DNA from: CAWGUU01 sp963825765 | Lineage (GTDB): Bacteria; Actinomycetota; Acidimicrobiia; Acidimicrobiales; AC-14 | Length of the DNA stretch: 64,000 bases | NCBI GenBank assembly: GCA_963825765.1 | Contig: CAWGUU010000014.1 | Location: 186,001 to 250,000 of the forward strand | Direction: 5' to 3' | Part shown: piece after piece, positions 1 to 7,590 of the stretch | Numbering within the stretch: position 1 is the stretch's first letter | Layout: the number at the start of each line of letters is the position of its first letter | The notes under the pieces: generated by a model | What the model was told of the DNA's origin: nothing | Database searches by the model: none | The model's input: only the letters and a program-made list of their open reading frames with translations | Translations under genes and position numbers: made by a program

Positions 1-701
1 GCTCCGATCCCGACAAGGCCTTCACGCGGCTGCCCTTCGTGGTCGTGGTGGTCGACGAGCTCAACGACCTGATGATGGTGGCGGCCCGGGACGTGGAGGA
101 GTCGATCTGCCGCATCGCCCAGATGGCCAGGGCCGTGGGCATCCACCTGGTGATCGCCACGCAGCGGCCGTCGGTCGACGTCATCACCGGGGTCATCAAG
201 GCCAACATCCCGTCCCGGCTGGCGTTCGCGGTCTCGTCCCTGGCCGACAGCCGGGTCATCCTCGACCAGCCGGGCGCCGAGCGCCTGATCGGCCAGGGCG
301 ACATGCTGCTGGCCATCGCCTCCTCGAACGTGCCTCGGAGGGTCCAGGGGTCGTGGGTGAGCGAGGACGAGGTGCACAAGATCGTCGCCCACTGGCGGCG
401 GCAGGCGTCGCCCCAATACGTGGACGGCGTCGAGGGCGAGGAGTCGGCCGGCGGGGGCGTCGACGGCGTGGGCGACGACGACGAGGAGCATCTCGAGGCG
501 GCCATGGAGCTGGTGGTCCGCTCACAGCTGGGCTCGACGTCGATGCTGCAGCGCAAGCTCCGGGTCGGCTTCGCCCGGGCCGGGCGGCTCATGGACCTGC
601 TCGAGCGCCGCGGCGTCGTCGGTCCGTCGGAGGGGTCGAAGGCCAGGGCGGTCCTCATGTCGCCCGAGGAGCTCGACGAGCTGAAGTCCCGCTCGGAGTA
701 G
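1..701 (+). CDS. ftsK: DNA translocase FtsK/SpoIIIE, C-terminal part
   Basis: This is the 3' end of a gene that begins before the window; the reading frame is open from base 3. FtsK is a membrane-anchored, ATP-driven DNA pump that clears chromosome termini from the division septum. The visible part holds a Walker B strand (VVVVVDELNDLMM), the conserved block ATQRPSVDVITGVIKANIPS, the stretch SRVILDQPGAERLIGQGDML, and a C-terminal winged-helix gamma domain (about the last 65 residues, starting near SQLGSTSMLQRKLR) that reads polar DNA sequences. Between them lies an acidic Gly-rich linker. The Walker B has Asn where Ala or Ser is usual (DELND). A strong hairpin follows the stop at once. The family call is secure; only the N-terminus is missing. 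Confidence 0.95.
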   Translation, partial: SDPDKAFTRLPFVVVVVDELNDLMMVAARDVEESICRIAQMARAVGIHLVIATQRPSVDVITGVIKANIPSRLAFAVSSLADSRVILDQPGAERLIGQGDMLLAIASSNVPRRVQGSWVSEDEVHKIVAHWRRQASPQYVDGVEGEESAGGGVDGVGDDDEEHLEAAMELVVRSQLGSTSMLQRKLRVGFARAGRLMDLLERRGVVGPSEGSKARAVLMSPEELDELKSRSE

Positions 702-726
702 TCCTGGCCTCTTGCCGCGGACGCGG

Positions 727-756
727 CGATGGCGCCTCCCCTTTGAGGCGCCATCG
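727..756. terminator. Bidirectional hairpin terminator after ftsK
   Basis: A perfect 12-bp stem (CGATGGCGCCTC with GAGGCGCCATCG) closes a 6-nt loop CCCTTT. It lies between the converging ends of ftsK and the small membrane-protein gene, so it can serve both. There is no clear U-tract, as is common in GC-rich actinobacteria. Confidence 0.75.
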
Positions 757-781
757 ACGATCTGGTGGGTGGGCAGGAGGT

Positions 782-1108
782 CTAGGCGGCGATGCGGTGA
801 CGCCTGGTCGAACCGGTGTCCTCGGTGGTCCGGGCCTCGGTCCATCCGAGCCAGGCGAAGACGGCGCTCCAGGCGGTGGCCAGGGCGCCGGCGACCAGCC
901 CGGTGGCGACCGTTCCCATCCAGTCCTCGCGCAGCCCGATGCCGAAGCCGGCGAACAACGAGTAGTCCAGGGCGACGGTCGTTCCGATGGCCAGCACGAA
1001 CGTGAGTAGCGTTCGGGTCTTGCCCAGCGACGGCACCAGGTCGATCAGCACGTCGGCGATCTTCAGGATCGCCAGACCCAACAGAGCAACTACGGCGAAG
1101 TGGTACAT
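782..1108 (-). CDS. Small integral membrane protein, unknown function
   Basis: A protein of 108 residues starting MYHFAVVALLGLAIL. It has about three hydrophobic segments: an N-terminal one, a central one (LLTFVLAIGTTVALDYSLFAG) and a C-terminal one (ATGLVAGALATAWSAVFAWLG). It ends in a short basic tail. The ATG at 1108 is chosen over an upstream GTG because GGAGGA sits just ahead of it. No family motif is recognised. The gene is divergent from the DUF5679 gene and convergent with ftsK. Confidence 0.6.
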   Translation of the reverse strand: MYHFAVVALLGLAILKIADVLIDLVPSLGKTRTLLTFVLAIGTTVALDYSLFAGFGIGLREDWMGTVATGLVAGALATAWSAVFAWLGWTEARTTEDTGSTRRHRIAA

Positions 1109-1211
1109 GCAGCGTCCTCCGATTCGAGCGGCTTGTGTGTGTTGCGCCTTGCTCCTGTTCGACCACTGAACCTGCCGGCGCGTGACAACGAGAGCGTGAG
1201 AGGGAGAGACC

Positions 1212-1361
1212 ATGGCGACCTATGAGGGTTACTGCGTGAAATGTCGTGAGAAGCGCGAGTTCGACGGCACCGAGGTGGAGCTGGCAAACGGCCGGCGGGC
1301 GGCTCAGGGCACGTGCCCGACCTGCGGCACCAAGATGAACCGGATGCTCGGCAAGAAGTGA
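1212..1361 (+). CDS. DUF5679 zinc-ribbon-like small protein
   Basis: A 49-residue ORF beginning MATYEGYCVKCREKREF and ending in GTCPTCGTKMNRMLGKK. Two CxxC pairs (YCVKC and TCPTCG) form a likely zinc knuckle. This matches the short actinobacterial DUF5679 family, whose function is unknown. AGGGAGAG precedes the ATG as a ribosome binding site. It stands alone, 104 bp from the divergent membrane-protein start. Confidence 0.8.
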   Translation: MATYEGYCVKCREKREFDGTEVELANGRRAAQGTCPTCGTKMNRMLGKK

Positions 1362-1391
1362 CCCCAGGGCGGGCCAGGTAGCTTGGGGGGA

Positions 1392-1495
1392 GTGAGCGAG
1401 CCGAAGGCCAGCGAACCAATGTGGCGCGCTTCGTCCGGCCGGAGGCCGGATGTCACGTCCGTCATTGGTGGACCATCCCGAGGGATGGTGCACCG
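1392..1495. repeat. 104-bp dispersed element, copy 1 (before rimO)
   Basis: This sequence matches 11688-11791 at 87 of 104 positions without a gap. It begins with GTGAGCGA and is followed directly by a second GTGAGCGA, which is the rimO start. The flanking 5' repeat GTGAGCGAGCCGAAGGC is 17 bp here. It contains two small hairpins: CCGGCC/GGCCGG with a GGA loop (1435-1449), and ACCATCC/GGATGGT with a CGAG loop (1472-1489) just upstream of the start codon. Read in the rimO frame, its last 25 codons are open. It does not look like a known insertion sequence. Confidence 0.75.
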
Positions 1496-2764
1496 GTGAG
1501 CGAGCCGAAGGCGAGCAGCTACTGGCTGGAGACCCTGGGCTGCCCCAAGAACCAGGTGGACTCCGACAAGCTGGCAGGGACCTTGGTGGCCGACGGCATG
1601 TCCGCGGCCGGGCGGCCCGAGGACGCCGACCTGGTGGTGGTCAACACCTGCGCCTTCATCGAGGCGGCCCGGGAGGAGTCGATCGACACCATCCTGGCCC
1701 TCTCCGAGGCCCGCCGACCGGGCGCCAAGCTGGTGGTGACCGGGTGCATGGCCGAGCGCTACGGCGACGAGCTGGCCGCGGCGCTGCCCGAGGCCGATGC
1801 CGTCAGCGGCTTCGGCGTCCCCGTGACGCTGGGCCGCCGTCCGGGGTCGGCGCTCCCCGATATGGAGCGGCCCGTCCCCGAGCTGGATCTGCTGAACCTG
1901 CCCCGGCCCAGGGCGTCGGCTCCGTGGGCCTACGTCAAGGTCGCCGAGGGCTGCGACCGGGCCTGCGGGTTCTGCGCCATCCCGTCGTTCCGGGGAAAGC
2001 AGCGGTCCCGACGTCCGGACGACATCCTGGCCGAGGTGGACGCCCTGGAGGTCGCCGAAGTGGTGCTCGTCGCCCAGGACCTGGCCTCGTACGGCCGTGA
2101 CACCGGCGACAAGGGGGCGATCGTGCCGCTGGTGCAGGCCGTCGCCGAGCGGGTGGCGAGGGTGCGGCTCCTGTACCTCTACCCGTCCGAGCTCGACGAC
2201 CGGCTGGTCGACGTGATCTGCTCCACGGGAGTGCCCTACTTCGACCTCTCGCTCCAGCACGTGTCGCGGCCGCTGCTGCGGCGGATGCGGCGTTGGGGCG
2301 ACGGCGAGCGGTTCCTCGGGCGGATCTCCTCGATCCGCGCCCGCCAGCCCGACGCCGCCTTCCGGTCGTCGTTCATCGTCGGGTACCCGGGCGAGACCGA
2401 GGACGACCACGACCTGCTCCTGCGCTTCATCGAGGAGGCCGACCTCGACTGGGCCGGCTTCTTCGCCTACTCGCCGGAAGAGGGCACCTTCGCGGCCGGC
2501 CTCGACGGCGGGGTGGCGGCACCGCTGGTGGTCGAACGGCTGCGGGAGCTCCAGGAGCTGCAGGACACGGTCACGGTCGGCCGGCGGGAGGCGCTGGTCG
2601 GCGAACGGGTCGAGGTGCTGGTGGACGAGCCGGGTGTGGGCCGCAGCCACCGCGAGGCGCCGGAGATCGACGGCGTCATCTCTGTGCCCCGGGACCTGGC
2701 GGTGGGGACGATCGCACCCGTCACCGTCACGGGTGCCGTCGGCGTCGACCTCGAGGCGGCGTAG
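1496..2764 (+). CDS. rimO: Ribosomal protein S12 methylthiotransferase RimO
   Basis: A radical-SAM enzyme of 422 residues that adds a methylthio group to an aspartate of ribosomal protein S12. The N-terminal domain has the three cluster cysteines (C16 in TLGCPKNQVDS, C52 in VVNTCAF, C84 in VTGCMAE). The radical-SAM CxxxCxxC follows at C153-C157-C160 (EGCDRACGFCAIPSFRGK). A TRAM-like domain ends the protein. The LGCPKNQ start, CAIPSFRG and AYSPEEGT wording separate it from MiaB. The GTG at 1496 gives the family-typical N-terminus; the frame is open 25 codons further upstream, but only through the 104-bp element. The next gene, pgsA, begins 10 bp after the stop. Confidence 0.93.
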   Translation: MSEPKASSYWLETLGCPKNQVDSDKLAGTLVADGMSAAGRPEDADLVVVNTCAFIEAAREESIDTILALSEARRPGAKLVVTGCMAERYGDELAAALPEADAVSGFGVPVTLGRRPGSALPDMERPVPELDLLNLPRPRASAPWAYVKVAEGCDRACGFCAIPSFRGKQRSRRPDDILAEVDALEVAEVVLVAQDLASYGRDTGDKGAIVPLVQAVAERVARVRLLYLYPSELDDRLVDVICSTGVPYFDLSLQHVSRPLLRRMRRWGDGERFLGRISSIRARQPDAAFRSSFIVGYPGETEDDHDLLLRFIEEADLDWAGFFAYSPEEGTFAAGLDGGVAAPLVVERLRELQELQDTVTVGRREALVGERVEVLVDEPGVGRSHREAPEIDGVISVPRDLAVGTIAPVTVTGAVGVDLEAA

Positions 2765-2774
2765 GGGCACGGAG

Positions 2775-3332
2775 GTGTCCGAGTCCGGCTTCGGGCCGTC
2801 CGCGCTGGCGACGCCGGCCAACGCCATCACCCTGGCCAGGGTCGTCGCCCTGCCGCTGCTCGTCGTGCTCCTCCTGGACACCGGCTCGGAGTGGTCGGCG
2901 CTGGTGCTGTGGGTGGCGCTGGTGCTGAGCGACCTCGTCGACGGCTGGCTGGCCCGGCGCCAGGGGACGACCCGGTCGGGGGCCTTCCTCGACCCCCTCG
3001 CCGACAAGATCCTCGTCCTCGGGGCCATGACCGCGCTGGTGGCCAAGGGCACGATGTGGTGGCTGCCGGTGTCGCTGATCGCCACGCGGGAGGTGGCGGT
3101 GAGCGCCTACCGGTCCTACGTGGGACGGCGCGGGATCTCGGTGCCGGCCCGGCTGTCGGGGAAGGTCAAGACCTGGGCCCAGGCCGTCGCTGTGGCGATG
3201 GCGATCGCGCCCCTCACCTCGGACCTCTACCGGAGCCTCTCCGTCGGGGTGCTGTGGGTGGCCGTCGGGCTGACGCTGACGAGCGGCGTCCAGTACCTGC
3301 TGGAGGGCCGCCAGGTCGTCCGTGCCCTCTGA
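2775..3332 (+). CDS. pgsA: CDP-alcohol phosphatidyltransferase, PgsA type
   Basis: A membrane enzyme of 185 residues, likely making phosphatidylglycerol phosphate from CDP-diacylglycerol and glycerol-3-phosphate. The diagnostic CDP-alcohol motif is complete: SDLVDGWLARRQG, then GAFLDPLADK (Asp residues about 53, 56, 73, 77). Several hydrophobic helices surround it. The GTG at 2775 follows GGCACGGAG. The gene lies between rimO and cinA, and the rimO-pgsA-cinA order is common in actinobacteria. Its end overlaps the cinA start by 11 bp. Confidence 0.9.
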   Translation: MSESGFGPSALATPANAITLARVVALPLLVVLLLDTGSEWSALVLWVALVLSDLVDGWLARRQGTTRSGAFLDPLADKILVLGAMTALVAKGTMWWLPVSLIATREVAVSAYRSYVGRRGISVPARLSGKVKTWAQAVAVAMAIAPLTSDLYRSLSVGVLWVAVGLTLTSGVQYLLEGRQVVRAL

Positions 3333-4695
3333 GGCGCAGGCCGCCAGACCCGACGGTGGCAGACCCGACGGTGGCAGACCCGACGGTGGCAGACCCGACG
3401 GTGGCAGACCCGACGGTGGCAGACCCGACGGTGGCAGCCCCGGCCACGAGAAGGCGGGCGGCTTCTCCTGCGAGGTCGTCGCCGTGGGCACCGAGCTGCT
3501 GCTCGGGCAGGTGCTGGACACAAATTCCGACTTCCTGGGCGAGCAGCTCGCCCGCGCCGGCATCGACTCCCACTTCCAGACACGTGTCGGCGACAATCAG
3601 GGCCGGATCGCGGCTGCCGTGCGCCTCGCCCTCCTGCGGAGCGACGCGGTCGTGATGTGCGGCGGCCTCGGCCCGACCCAGGACGACATCACCCGGGAGG
3701 CCATCGCGGAGGCGCTGGGCGTCCGCCTCGAGCGCGACCCGGACATGGTCCGGCGGATCACCGAGATGTTCGAGCGGCGGGGCCGGCGGATGGTCGAGTC
3801 GAACCTGCGGCAGGCCGACAGGCCGGAGGGCGCATCGTTCATCCCGCAGGAGACGGGGACGGCGCCCGGACTGGTGTGCCCGACGCAGGATGGCGGGGTC
3901 GTCTACGCCGTGCCGGGGGTGCCGGCGGAGATGCGCGAGATGGTCGAGCGAACCGTCATCCCCGACCTCATTGGACGGGCGGGGCCCCGGTCGGTGATCG
4001 TCAGCCGGATGCTGCGCACCTGGGGAGCGGCCGAGTCGACGGTGGCGGAGATCGTGGCCCCGCGCGTCGACCGTCAGACCAACCCGACAATTGCCTTCCT
4101 GGCCTCGGCCGTCGAGGGCATCAAGGTCCGCATCACCGCCAAGGCGCCCGACCAGGAGGCGGCGACCCAGTTGCTCGACCGGGAGGAGGCCGAGCTGCGG
4201 GCGTTGCTCGGCGACCTTGTCTTCGGGGTGGACGACCAGTCCATCGAGTGGACCGTCGGGCGCATGCTGGTGGAGCGGGGACTGATGCTGGGGGTGGCCG
4301 AGTCGCTCACCGGCGGCCTGGTGGCATCCCGGCTGGCCGAGGTGCCGGGCTCGAGCGAGTGGTTCCGGGGCTCGGTCGTGGCCTACGCCAGCCAGGTCAA
4401 GTACGACGTGCTCGGCGTGCCCGAGGGCCCCGTGGTCAGCGCCGACGCGGCTGCCGCCATGGCCAGGGGCGTGCGCAAGGTGCTCGATGCGGACGTGGGG
4501 CTGGGGGTCACCGGCGTGGCCGGGCCGACGACCCAGGAGGGCCAGCCGGTGGGCACCGTGTTCACCGCGGTCGACCTGGAGGGCGACGTCACCGTGTCCG
4601 AGTCTCACTTCCCCGGTGACCGCAGCCTGGTCCGCCAGCTGTCGGCGGTGTCCCTCGTCGACCAGCTGCGCCGTCGGCTGCTCGAGCGGCGCTGA
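3322..4695 (+). CDS. cinA: CinA family protein with NMN deamidase domain
   Basis: A protein of 457 residues. Residues about 50-220 form the MoaB-like COG1058 domain (VVAVGTELLLGQVLDTNS, MCGGLGPTQDDITREA). The C-terminal 160 residues form the CinA/PncC domain (GVAESLTGGLVASRLAEVPG, GVTGVAGP). CinA recycles pyridine nucleotides by deamidating nicotinamide mononucleotide; a competence role is known only in some species. The GTG start overlaps the end of pgsA, so translation is probably coupled. The first 40 residues are unusual: six perfect RPDGG pentapeptides from a 15-bp tandem repeat, outside the conserved domain and probably disordered. In actinobacteria cinA is often followed by recA; here thpR and a divergent pair intervene. 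Confidence 0.9.
   Translation: MPSEAQAARPDGGRPDGGRPDGGRPDGGRPDGGRPDGGSPGHEKAGGFSCEVVAVGTELLLGQVLDTNSDFLGEQLARAGIDSHFQTRVGDNQGRIAAAVRLALLRSDAVVMCGGLGPTQDDITREAIAEALGVRLERDPDMVRRITEMFERRGRRMVESNLRQADRPEGASFIPQETGTAPGLVCPTQDGGVVYAVPGVPAEMREMVERTVIPDLIGRAGPRSVIVSRMLRTWGAAESTVAEIVAPRVDRQTNPTIAFLASAVEGIKVRITAKAPDQEAATQLLDREEAELRALLGDLVFGVDDQSIEWTVGRMLVERGLMLGVAESLTGGLVASRLAEVPGSSEWFRGSVVAYASQVKYDVLGVPEGPVVSADAAAAMARGVRKVLDADVGLGVTGVAGPTTQEGQPVGTVFTAVDLEGDVTVSESHFPGDRSLVRQLSAVSLVDQLRRRLLERR
3346..3435 (+). repeat. Six perfect 15-bp tandem repeats inside cinA
   Basis: The unit AGACCCGACGGTGGC occurs six times without a mismatch. It encodes RPDGG in the cinA frame. Because the period is 15 bp, gain or loss of units would not shift the frame. 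Confidence 0.95.
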
Positions 4696-4704
4696 GGCCG
4701 GACC

Positions 4705-5214
4705 GTGCCCAGGCTGTTCGTGGCGGTGCTCCCCCCCGAAGATGTCCTCGACACCCTCGAGGGGCTGAGCCGGCCGGAGGTCCCGGGGGTGCGCTGGACG
4801 GCCCGCAACCAGTGGCACGTCACCCTGCGGTTCCTGGGCACGACCGAAGTGGCACCCGTCGTCGAGGCGCTGAAGTCCGAGCCGCTGGCCCGGTTGCCGC
4901 TGCAGGCCGACCTCGGCCCCGCTGTCGGTCGGTTCGAGAACAGGGTGCTGATGGTGCCGGTGGCGGGATTGGACACCATCGCCCGGCGGGCGGTCGAGGC
5001 CACCGCCGGCCTGGGCCGACCGCCCGAGACCCGCGCCTTCACCGGGCACCTGACCCTGGCGCGGGTACGGGGAGCGTCCCGGGTCGACCTTCGGCCGCTG
5101 GCCGGCGAACCGGTGGAGGAGCGGTGGTGGGTGGACGAGGTCTGCCTGGTCGAGAGCCGCCTCGCCACCTCTGGCCCCCGCTACGACGTGATCCAGAAGT
5201 TCGCGCTGGCCTAG
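4705..5214 (+). CDS. thpR: RNA 2',3'-cyclic phosphodiesterase
   Basis: A 169-residue member of the 2H phosphoesterase (LigT/ThpR) family, which opens 2',3'-cyclic phosphates on RNA. Both catalytic HxT signatures are present: HVTLRFLG (H38) and HLTLARVRG (H115). Length and spacing fit the family. The GTG start lies 10 bp after the cinA stop, so the gene is probably the last of the rimO-pgsA-cinA-thpR operon. The stop codon sits in a hairpin shared with the converging ankyrin gene. Confidence 0.9.
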   Translation: MPRLFVAVLPPEDVLDTLEGLSRPEVPGVRWTARNQWHVTLRFLGTTEVAPVVEALKSEPLARLPLQADLGPAVGRFENRVLMVPVAGLDTIARRAVEATAGLGRPPETRAFTGHLTLARVRGASRVDLRPLAGEPVEERWWVDEVCLVESRLATSGPRYDVIQKFALA

Positions 5215-5239
5215 GACTCCTTGGGTCTGACGGTCCTAG
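5211..5239. terminator. Hairpin spanning the two converging stop codons
   Basis: CTAGGAC (5211-5217) pairs with GTCCTAG (5233-5239). The TAG of thpR and the TAG of the ankyrin gene each lie in one arm, so a single 7-bp stem could end both transcripts. There is no U-tract. Confidence 0.45.
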
Positions 5240-5844
5240 CCGCCCGTGTCTTCTGGTAGCGGCGTCGTCGGGTCGGCGCCGTGGGCCAGCAGGAGGTCGG
5301 CGATGGCGTCCTGGCCGGCGTGGCGGGCGGCGGCCAGGGGCGTCCAGCCCCCCTGCTGGCGGGCGTTGGGGTCGGCGCCGGCGTCGAGCAGGAGCGTGAC
5401 GGTCTCGGCGTTGCGGGCCGCGGTGGCGGCGTGGAGCGGCTGCACCTGCATGGCGTTCCGGGAGACGGCCCCGACGTCGGCCCCCCGCCCCAGGAGCAGG
5501 GCCACCGCCTGCGGCTGTCCGAAGAAGGCGGCGAGGCTCAGGGGCGGGAAGCCGTCGGTGGCCCACGCGTTGGCCTGCGCGGGGTCGGCGTCGAGGAGCT
5601 CGGCCAGCCGGTCGACCCGTCCCAGGGCGGCGGCGTCGAACAGGTCGAGCTCGGGATGTGCCTCCAGGACGGCGTCGACGAGGTCCTGGTTCTGGCGGTA
5701 GCGGGCGCTCATCACGACCGAGAGCCCGTCGGGATTGCGGCAGCCGGCCAGGTCGGGCTCGCCGGCCAGGATCTGGCGGACGTGGGCCACGTTTCCGGCC
5801 TCGATCGCGTCGAAGAGGTCCTTGGCGGCCTCGAAGAGGTCCAT
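5236..5844 (-). CDS. Ankyrin-repeat protein
   Basis: A soluble protein of 202 residues with about five ankyrin repeats. The clearest are DGFPPLSLAAFFGQPQAVALLLGRGADV, then QPLHAATAARNAETVTLLLDAGADPNA, then GGWTPLAAARHAGQDAIADLLLAHGADP (each described here as a 28-33 residue repeat). Ankyrin proteins act by binding partner proteins; no enzymatic domain or signal peptide is seen. It is divergent from a MarR regulator, with only 22 bp between the two start codons, so the two are probably co-regulated. Confidence 0.85.
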   Translation of the reverse strand: MDLFEAAKDLFDAIEAGNVAHVRQILAGEPDLAGCRNPDGLSVVMSARYRQNQDLVDAVLEAHPELDLFDAAALGRVDRLAELLDADPAQANAWATDGFPPLSLAAFFGQPQAVALLLGRGADVGAVSRNAMQVQPLHAATAARNAETVTLLLDAGADPNARQQGGWTPLAAARHAGQDAIADLLLAHGADPTTPLPEDTGG

Positions 5845-5864
5845 AGGTTTGGTAGCCTACCTAT
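5843..5864. promoter_or_regulatory. Palindromic operator between ankyrin and marR genes
   Basis: The 22-bp divergent spacer is almost wholly a palindrome: GGTAGcCTACC (5851-5861), nested inside ATAGGT (5843-5848) and ACCTAT (5859-5864). It touches both start codons. A MarR dimer bound here would block both genes, which suggests autoregulation. Binding is inferred, not shown. Confidence 0.5.
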
Positions 5865-5866
5865 CT

Positions 5867-6310
5867 ATGCCCTCTCCGGCAAGGTCCGAGGAGGTCGCCG
5901 ACCGGCTTCACTCCGCTTCGATCCACCTCCTCCGCCGGGTCCGGCGGCAGGACGAAGCGATCGACCTTACCCCTGCTCGCCTTTCAGCGCTTTCCGTGCT
6001 TGTCTTCGGCGGACCCATGACGGTGGGCCAGCTGGCCGCCGCCGAGCAGGTCCGTTCCCCGACCATGAGCCGCCTCGTCAGCGATCTCGCGGCCCGCGGC
6101 CTGGTCACCCGCACGACGCCGGCGACGGACCGCCGGGTGGCCGAGATCAGGGCCACGCCGAGGGGTAGGTGGACGCTGCAGGCCGGCCAGCGGCGACGGG
6201 TCGCCACCCTCGCCTCGCACCTGAAGGACCTGGAGCCCGAGGACCTCGACGTGCTCGACAGGGCGGCCGAGCTCCTCGAGGAGATCGTCGCGGGGTGGCG
6301 AGGCGCCTGA
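5867..6310 (+). CDS. MarR-family transcriptional regulator
   Basis: A winged-helix regulator of 147 residues starting MPSPARSEEVADRLHSASIHLLRRVRRQD. The HTH core is MTVGQLAAAEQVRSPTMSRL, followed by DLAARGLVTRTTPATDRRVA and then the wing. The ATG at 5867 gives the normal MarR length; an in-frame start further upstream would run into the ankyrin gene. It probably represses itself and the ankyrin gene through the spacer palindrome. The ligand is unknown. Confidence 0.88.
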   Translation: MPSPARSEEVADRLHSASIHLLRRVRRQDEAIDLTPARLSALSVLVFGGPMTVGQLAAAEQVRSPTMSRLVSDLAARGLVTRTTPATDRRVAEIRATPRGRWTLQAGQRRRVATLASHLKDLEPEDLDVLDRAAELLEEIVAGWRGA

Positions 6311-6360
6311 GTTCTGCTCGCGCCAATGCCGGCAGGAGGGGGGTCTTGCGCGAGCAGAAC
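6311..6360. terminator. Long 13-bp hairpin directly after marR stop
   Basis: GTTCTGCTCGCGC (6311-6323) pairs perfectly with GCGCGAGCAGAAC (6348-6360) around a 24-nt loop. It starts at the base after the marR stop and ends 15 bp before the recA SOS box. It may end marR transcription; the long G-rich loop and lack of a U-tract make a different role possible. Confidence 0.55.
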
Positions 6361-6374
6361 GCGGATCCTTGACC

Positions 6375-6388
6375 CGAACGTGCGTTCG
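6375..6388. promoter_or_regulatory. LexA SOS box of recA
   Basis: CGAACGTGCGTTCG is a perfect match to the actinobacterial/Gram-positive LexA site CGAAC-N4-GTTCG. It lies about 120 bp upstream of the recA start. It indicates that recA is under SOS control. Confidence 0.88.
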
Positions 6389-6508
6389 GAACTACGCTCG
6401 TGAAGTTACACGGAAGGGACTCGGCAGTTTGAGCGGCATGTAGGCGAAACTGTCACACCCCCTTCGTAGGGTGGGTTGCCGTCCGATCCGACGACAAGAA
6501 GGGACCCC

Positions 6509-7567
6509 GTGGTGGAACGAGACAGGTCGCTCGAGGGCAGGGCTCTCGACATGGCCATGAGCCAGATCGAGAAGACCTTCGGCAAAGGTGCCGTCATGCG
6601 CATGGGCGAGAAGAGTTCGATGGACATCGGGTCCATCCCCACCGGTGCCCTCGCCCTCGACCTCGCCCTAGGGGTCGGCGGCCTGCCGAGGGGCCGCATC
6701 GTGGAGGTCTTCGGGCCGGAGTCGTCCGGGAAGTCCACCCTCGCCATGCACGTGGTCGCCGAGGCCCAGCGCAACGGCGGCACGTGCGCCTACATCGACG
6801 CCGAGCACGCCATGGATCCCGTCTACGCCCGGGCTATCGGCGTCAACGTCGACGAGCTGCTCATCGCCCAGCCCGACACCGGCGAGCAGGCGCTGGAGAT
6901 CGCCGACATGCTGATCCGCTCCGGCGCCCTCGACGTGCTGGTCGTCGACTCCGTCGCCGCCCTCACCCCCCGGGCCGAGATCGAGGGCGAGATGGGCGAC
7001 AGCCACGTCGGCCTTCAGGCTCGCCTGATGTCCCAGGCGCTGCGCAAGCTCACCGCCACCCTCAACAAGACCGACACGATCGCCCTGTTCATCAACCAGC
7101 TCAGGGAGAAGATCGGGATCGCCTACGGCAACCCCGAGGTGACGCCGGGGGGCCGGGCCCTGAAGTTCTACTCGTCGGTCCGGCTCGACATCCGCCGGAT
7201 CGAGTCGATCAAGGACGGCGTCGAGGTGGTCGGGAACCGTACCCGGGTGAAGGTGGTGAAGAACAAGGTCGCTGCGCCTTTCCGCCAAGCGGAGTTCGAC
7301 ATCATGTATGGCAAGGGCATCAGCCGGGAGGGGTCGCTGCTCGACGTGGGTGTCGATTTCGGCTTCGTCAAGAAGTCCGGGGCCTGGTACACCTACGACG
7401 GCGAGCAGCTGGGCCAGGGCCGGGAGAACGCCAAGACCTTCCTGATGGACAACCCGGAGATCATGGTGGAGATCTCCGAGCGCATCCGCCAGAAGGTCGC
7501 CGGCGTGGTGCCGGAGCCGCAGGCCGACGCCGCCAATGCCGAGGCCAAGCCGGTTCAGATCGACTGA
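6509..7567 (+). CDS. recA: Recombinase A
   Basis: RecA forms filaments on single-stranded DNA, catalyses strand exchange and triggers LexA self-cleavage. The product has about 352 residues and matches RecA throughout: Walker A GPESSGKST (about 69-77), AYIDAEHAMDPVYARAIGV, the DNA-binding loop area (MGDSHVGLQARLMSQALRKL), and IALFINQLREKIG. The C-terminal acidic tail is short. Two GTG codons in tandem (6509, 6512) follow AGAAGGGA; either can be the start. A SOS box lies upstream. recX, the usual downstream partner in actinobacteria, is not here; a strong hairpin follows and the next gene points the other way. Confidence 0.97.
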   Translation: MVERDRSLEGRALDMAMSQIEKTFGKGAVMRMGEKSSMDIGSIPTGALALDLALGVGGLPRGRIVEVFGPESSGKSTLAMHVVAEAQRNGGTCAYIDAEHAMDPVYARAIGVNVDELLIAQPDTGEQALEIADMLIRSGALDVLVVDSVAALTPRAEIEGEMGDSHVGLQARLMSQALRKLTATLNKTDTIALFINQLREKIGIAYGNPEVTPGGRALKFYSSVRLDIRRIESIKDGVEVVGNRTRVKVVKNKVAAPFRQAEFDIMYGKGISREGSLLDVGVDFGFVKKSGAWYTYDGEQLGQGRENAKTFLMDNPEIMVEISERIRQKVAGVVPEPQADAANAEAKPVQID

Positions 7568-7590
7568 GGACTTCCCCGTCGGGGTTCGAG

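Noticed and set aside
1421..1495. N-terminal extension of RimO (25 residues)
   Set aside because: The residues come wholly from the 104-bp repeat and are not part of the RimO family; the GTG at 1496 gives the normal length.
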